A stretch of DNA of 64,000 nt. It comes from Thalassovita autumnalis. Lineage in GTDB: Bacteria > Pseudomonadota > Alphaproteobacteria > Rhodobacterales > Rhodobacteraceae. A program made the position numbers and the translations under genes. Below the pieces are notes generated by a model, which ran no database searches, was not told where the DNA came from, and saw nothing but the letters and a program-made list of their open reading frames with translations. The DNA is taken from positions 1 to 64,000 of the forward strand of contig NZ_CYSB01000005.1 in NCBI RefSeq assembly GCF_001458255.1, in the 5' to 3' direction. Of the stretch, positions 63,394-64,000 are shown piece after piece (within the stretch, counting starts at the first letter, position 1; each line of letters starts with the position of its first letter).

Positions 63394-64000
63394 ATGCGGT
63401 GGTTGTTGCGTGTTGTTGTGATGCTGGGGCTGTTGGCTGTGCTGGCGGTGGCTGGGCTGTTGCTGTTGCCGGGGGAACGGATTGCCCGGGTGGCGCTGGA
63501 TCAGATTGAGGCGCAGACAGGTCGGCAGGTGCGTCTGAACGGTGAGGTGAAGCTCAGCTATTACCCGATCCTTGGCGCCCGCACCGGCGCGGTTGAGATT
63601 GCCAATGCAGACTGGTCGCAAGCCGGGCCGTTGTTGCGGGCTGAGGCGTTGAAGATCGGCGTGGATCTGGCGGCGCTGCTGCAGGGCGATATCAAGATCA
63701 CCGGATTGGAGCTGTTGTCTCCGCAGATCCTGATGGAGCGCCACGCTGATGGCCGCGCCAATTGGGAAATTGGCGTGGATGGGGTCAGCCCCTCGGGTCA
63801 GTCGGCCCCAGTTGCGGGGGCGGATAACGCCCTGGCCCTGTCACTGGACCGGGCGCTGATCTCAGGCGGCCAGCTGCGCTATCTGGATCATGCGGCGGGC
63901 AGCGATATGACCTTCCGCGATATCTCACTGGATCTCAGCTGGCCGGTCTATCGTGGCGCTGCAGATTTCGCGCTGAGCCTGCGCCCGGATGGGGCGGAGG
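63394..64000 (+). CDS. AsmA-family protein (5' part, runs past window end)
   Basis: The first ~202 codons of a larger gene, cut by the end of the window. Residues 1-27 are a membrane anchor (MRWLLRVVVMLGLLAVLAVA start). The following part has IEAQTGRQVRLNGEVKLSYYPILGA and IKITGLELLSPQILMERHADGRANWEI (in pieces), the repeating lead of AsmA proteins, which are implicated in phospholipid transport to the outer membrane. ATG 63394 follows GGGGGACCGGG. It diverges from rimO. Confidence 0.85.
   Translation, partial: MRWLLRVVVMLGLLAVLAVAGLLLLPGERIARVALDQIEAQTGRQVRLNGEVKLSYYPILGARTGAVEIANADWSQAGPLLRAEALKIGVDLAALLQGDIKITGLELLSPQILMERHADGRANWEIGVDGVSPSGQSAPVAGADNALALSLDRALISGGQLRYLDHAAGSDMTFRDISLDLSWPVYRGAADFALSLRPDGAE

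Overview
The window is a high-GC, gene-dense alphaproteobacterial chromosome segment. It most likely comes from the Rhodobacteraceae (Roseobacter group). The family call is inference from gene content: a ChvI/ChvG pair running into a short HPr kinase, RapZ, an EIIA-Man protein and HPr; a long-form acyl-CoA dehydrogenase of the ethylmalonyl-CoA pathway type; a DctPQM TRAP transporter; and small Rhodobacteraceae-type families (DUF1150, DUF1467, DUF6455, DUF6473, Hint). I found no insertion sequence, prophage, CRISPR array, rRNA or tRNA. The segment is core chromosome with several small accessory or poorly described loci.

Layout. 1-5.2 kb: maleylacetoacetate isomerase, a TRAP transporter and a SLAC1/TehA-type permease. 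5.2-10.2 kb: methylsuccinyl-CoA dehydrogenase-like protein, TauE-type permease, XRE regulator, and an odd LysR-headed regulator with an unknown partner. 10.2-17.7 kb: pckA diverging from chvI-chvG-hprK-rapZ-EIIA-ptsH and an acyltransferase. 17.7-23.6 kb: hydroxyacyl-CoA dehydrogenase, DUF6473, lipase, a solitary phnM, purEK, DUF465. 23.6-26.2 kb: a heat-shock hsp20-DUF1150 pair behind a likely ROSE RNA thermometer, a MerR regulator/CDF metal exporter pair, and a quinone oxidoreductase. 26.4-28.5 kb: a sulfate-activation enzyme (Sat-CysC) continuous in frame with an N-terminal MarR/EPS-type DNA-binding domain and preceded by a perfect 16-bp palindrome. 28.6-34.7 kb: rraB, trxB/lrp, a Hint protein, a 42-residue protein behind an FNR-like box, and pgeF-midA-lgt. 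34.7-42 kb: ubiK, ybjN-proC-csaA-hydroxyacid dehydrogenase, a KAS III, tdk, and a CII-like/LuxR gene pair. 42-53 kb: carB, pabB-pabC, CPBP protease, aspS, DUF1800-DUF1501. 53-59.7 kb: GNAT, response regulator, methylmalonyl-CoA epimerase, EI24/nitroreductase/HDAC, M48 lipoprotein, IMPACT protein. 59.7-61 kb: four tandem DUF6455 Cys-rich proteins with two FNR boxes. 61-64 kb: dgkA, rimO and a truncated asmA.

How the genes fit together. Acetate/C2 metabolism is represented by the methylsuccinyl-CoA dehydrogenase, methylmalonyl-CoA epimerase, 3-hydroxybutyryl-CoA dehydrogenase and PEP carboxykinase. A regulatory-only phosphotransferase branch (EIIA/HPr/HPrK) is physically coupled to ChvIG. Several small stress or redox units are wired to recognisable sites: FNR boxes, a MerR 19-bp-spacer promoter, and a ROSE hairpin.

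The most promising unusual items are: (1) the DNA-binding domain fused to Sat-CysC with a palindrome at its own promoter; (2) the FNR-wired tandem DUF6455 cluster; (3) a two-hairpin intergenic element present twice with covarying stems; (4) two regulator/partner pairs of unknown role (8.5-10.2 kb and 40.4-41.7 kb). All functional calls rest on reading the sequence and on remembered family features; no database search was run.
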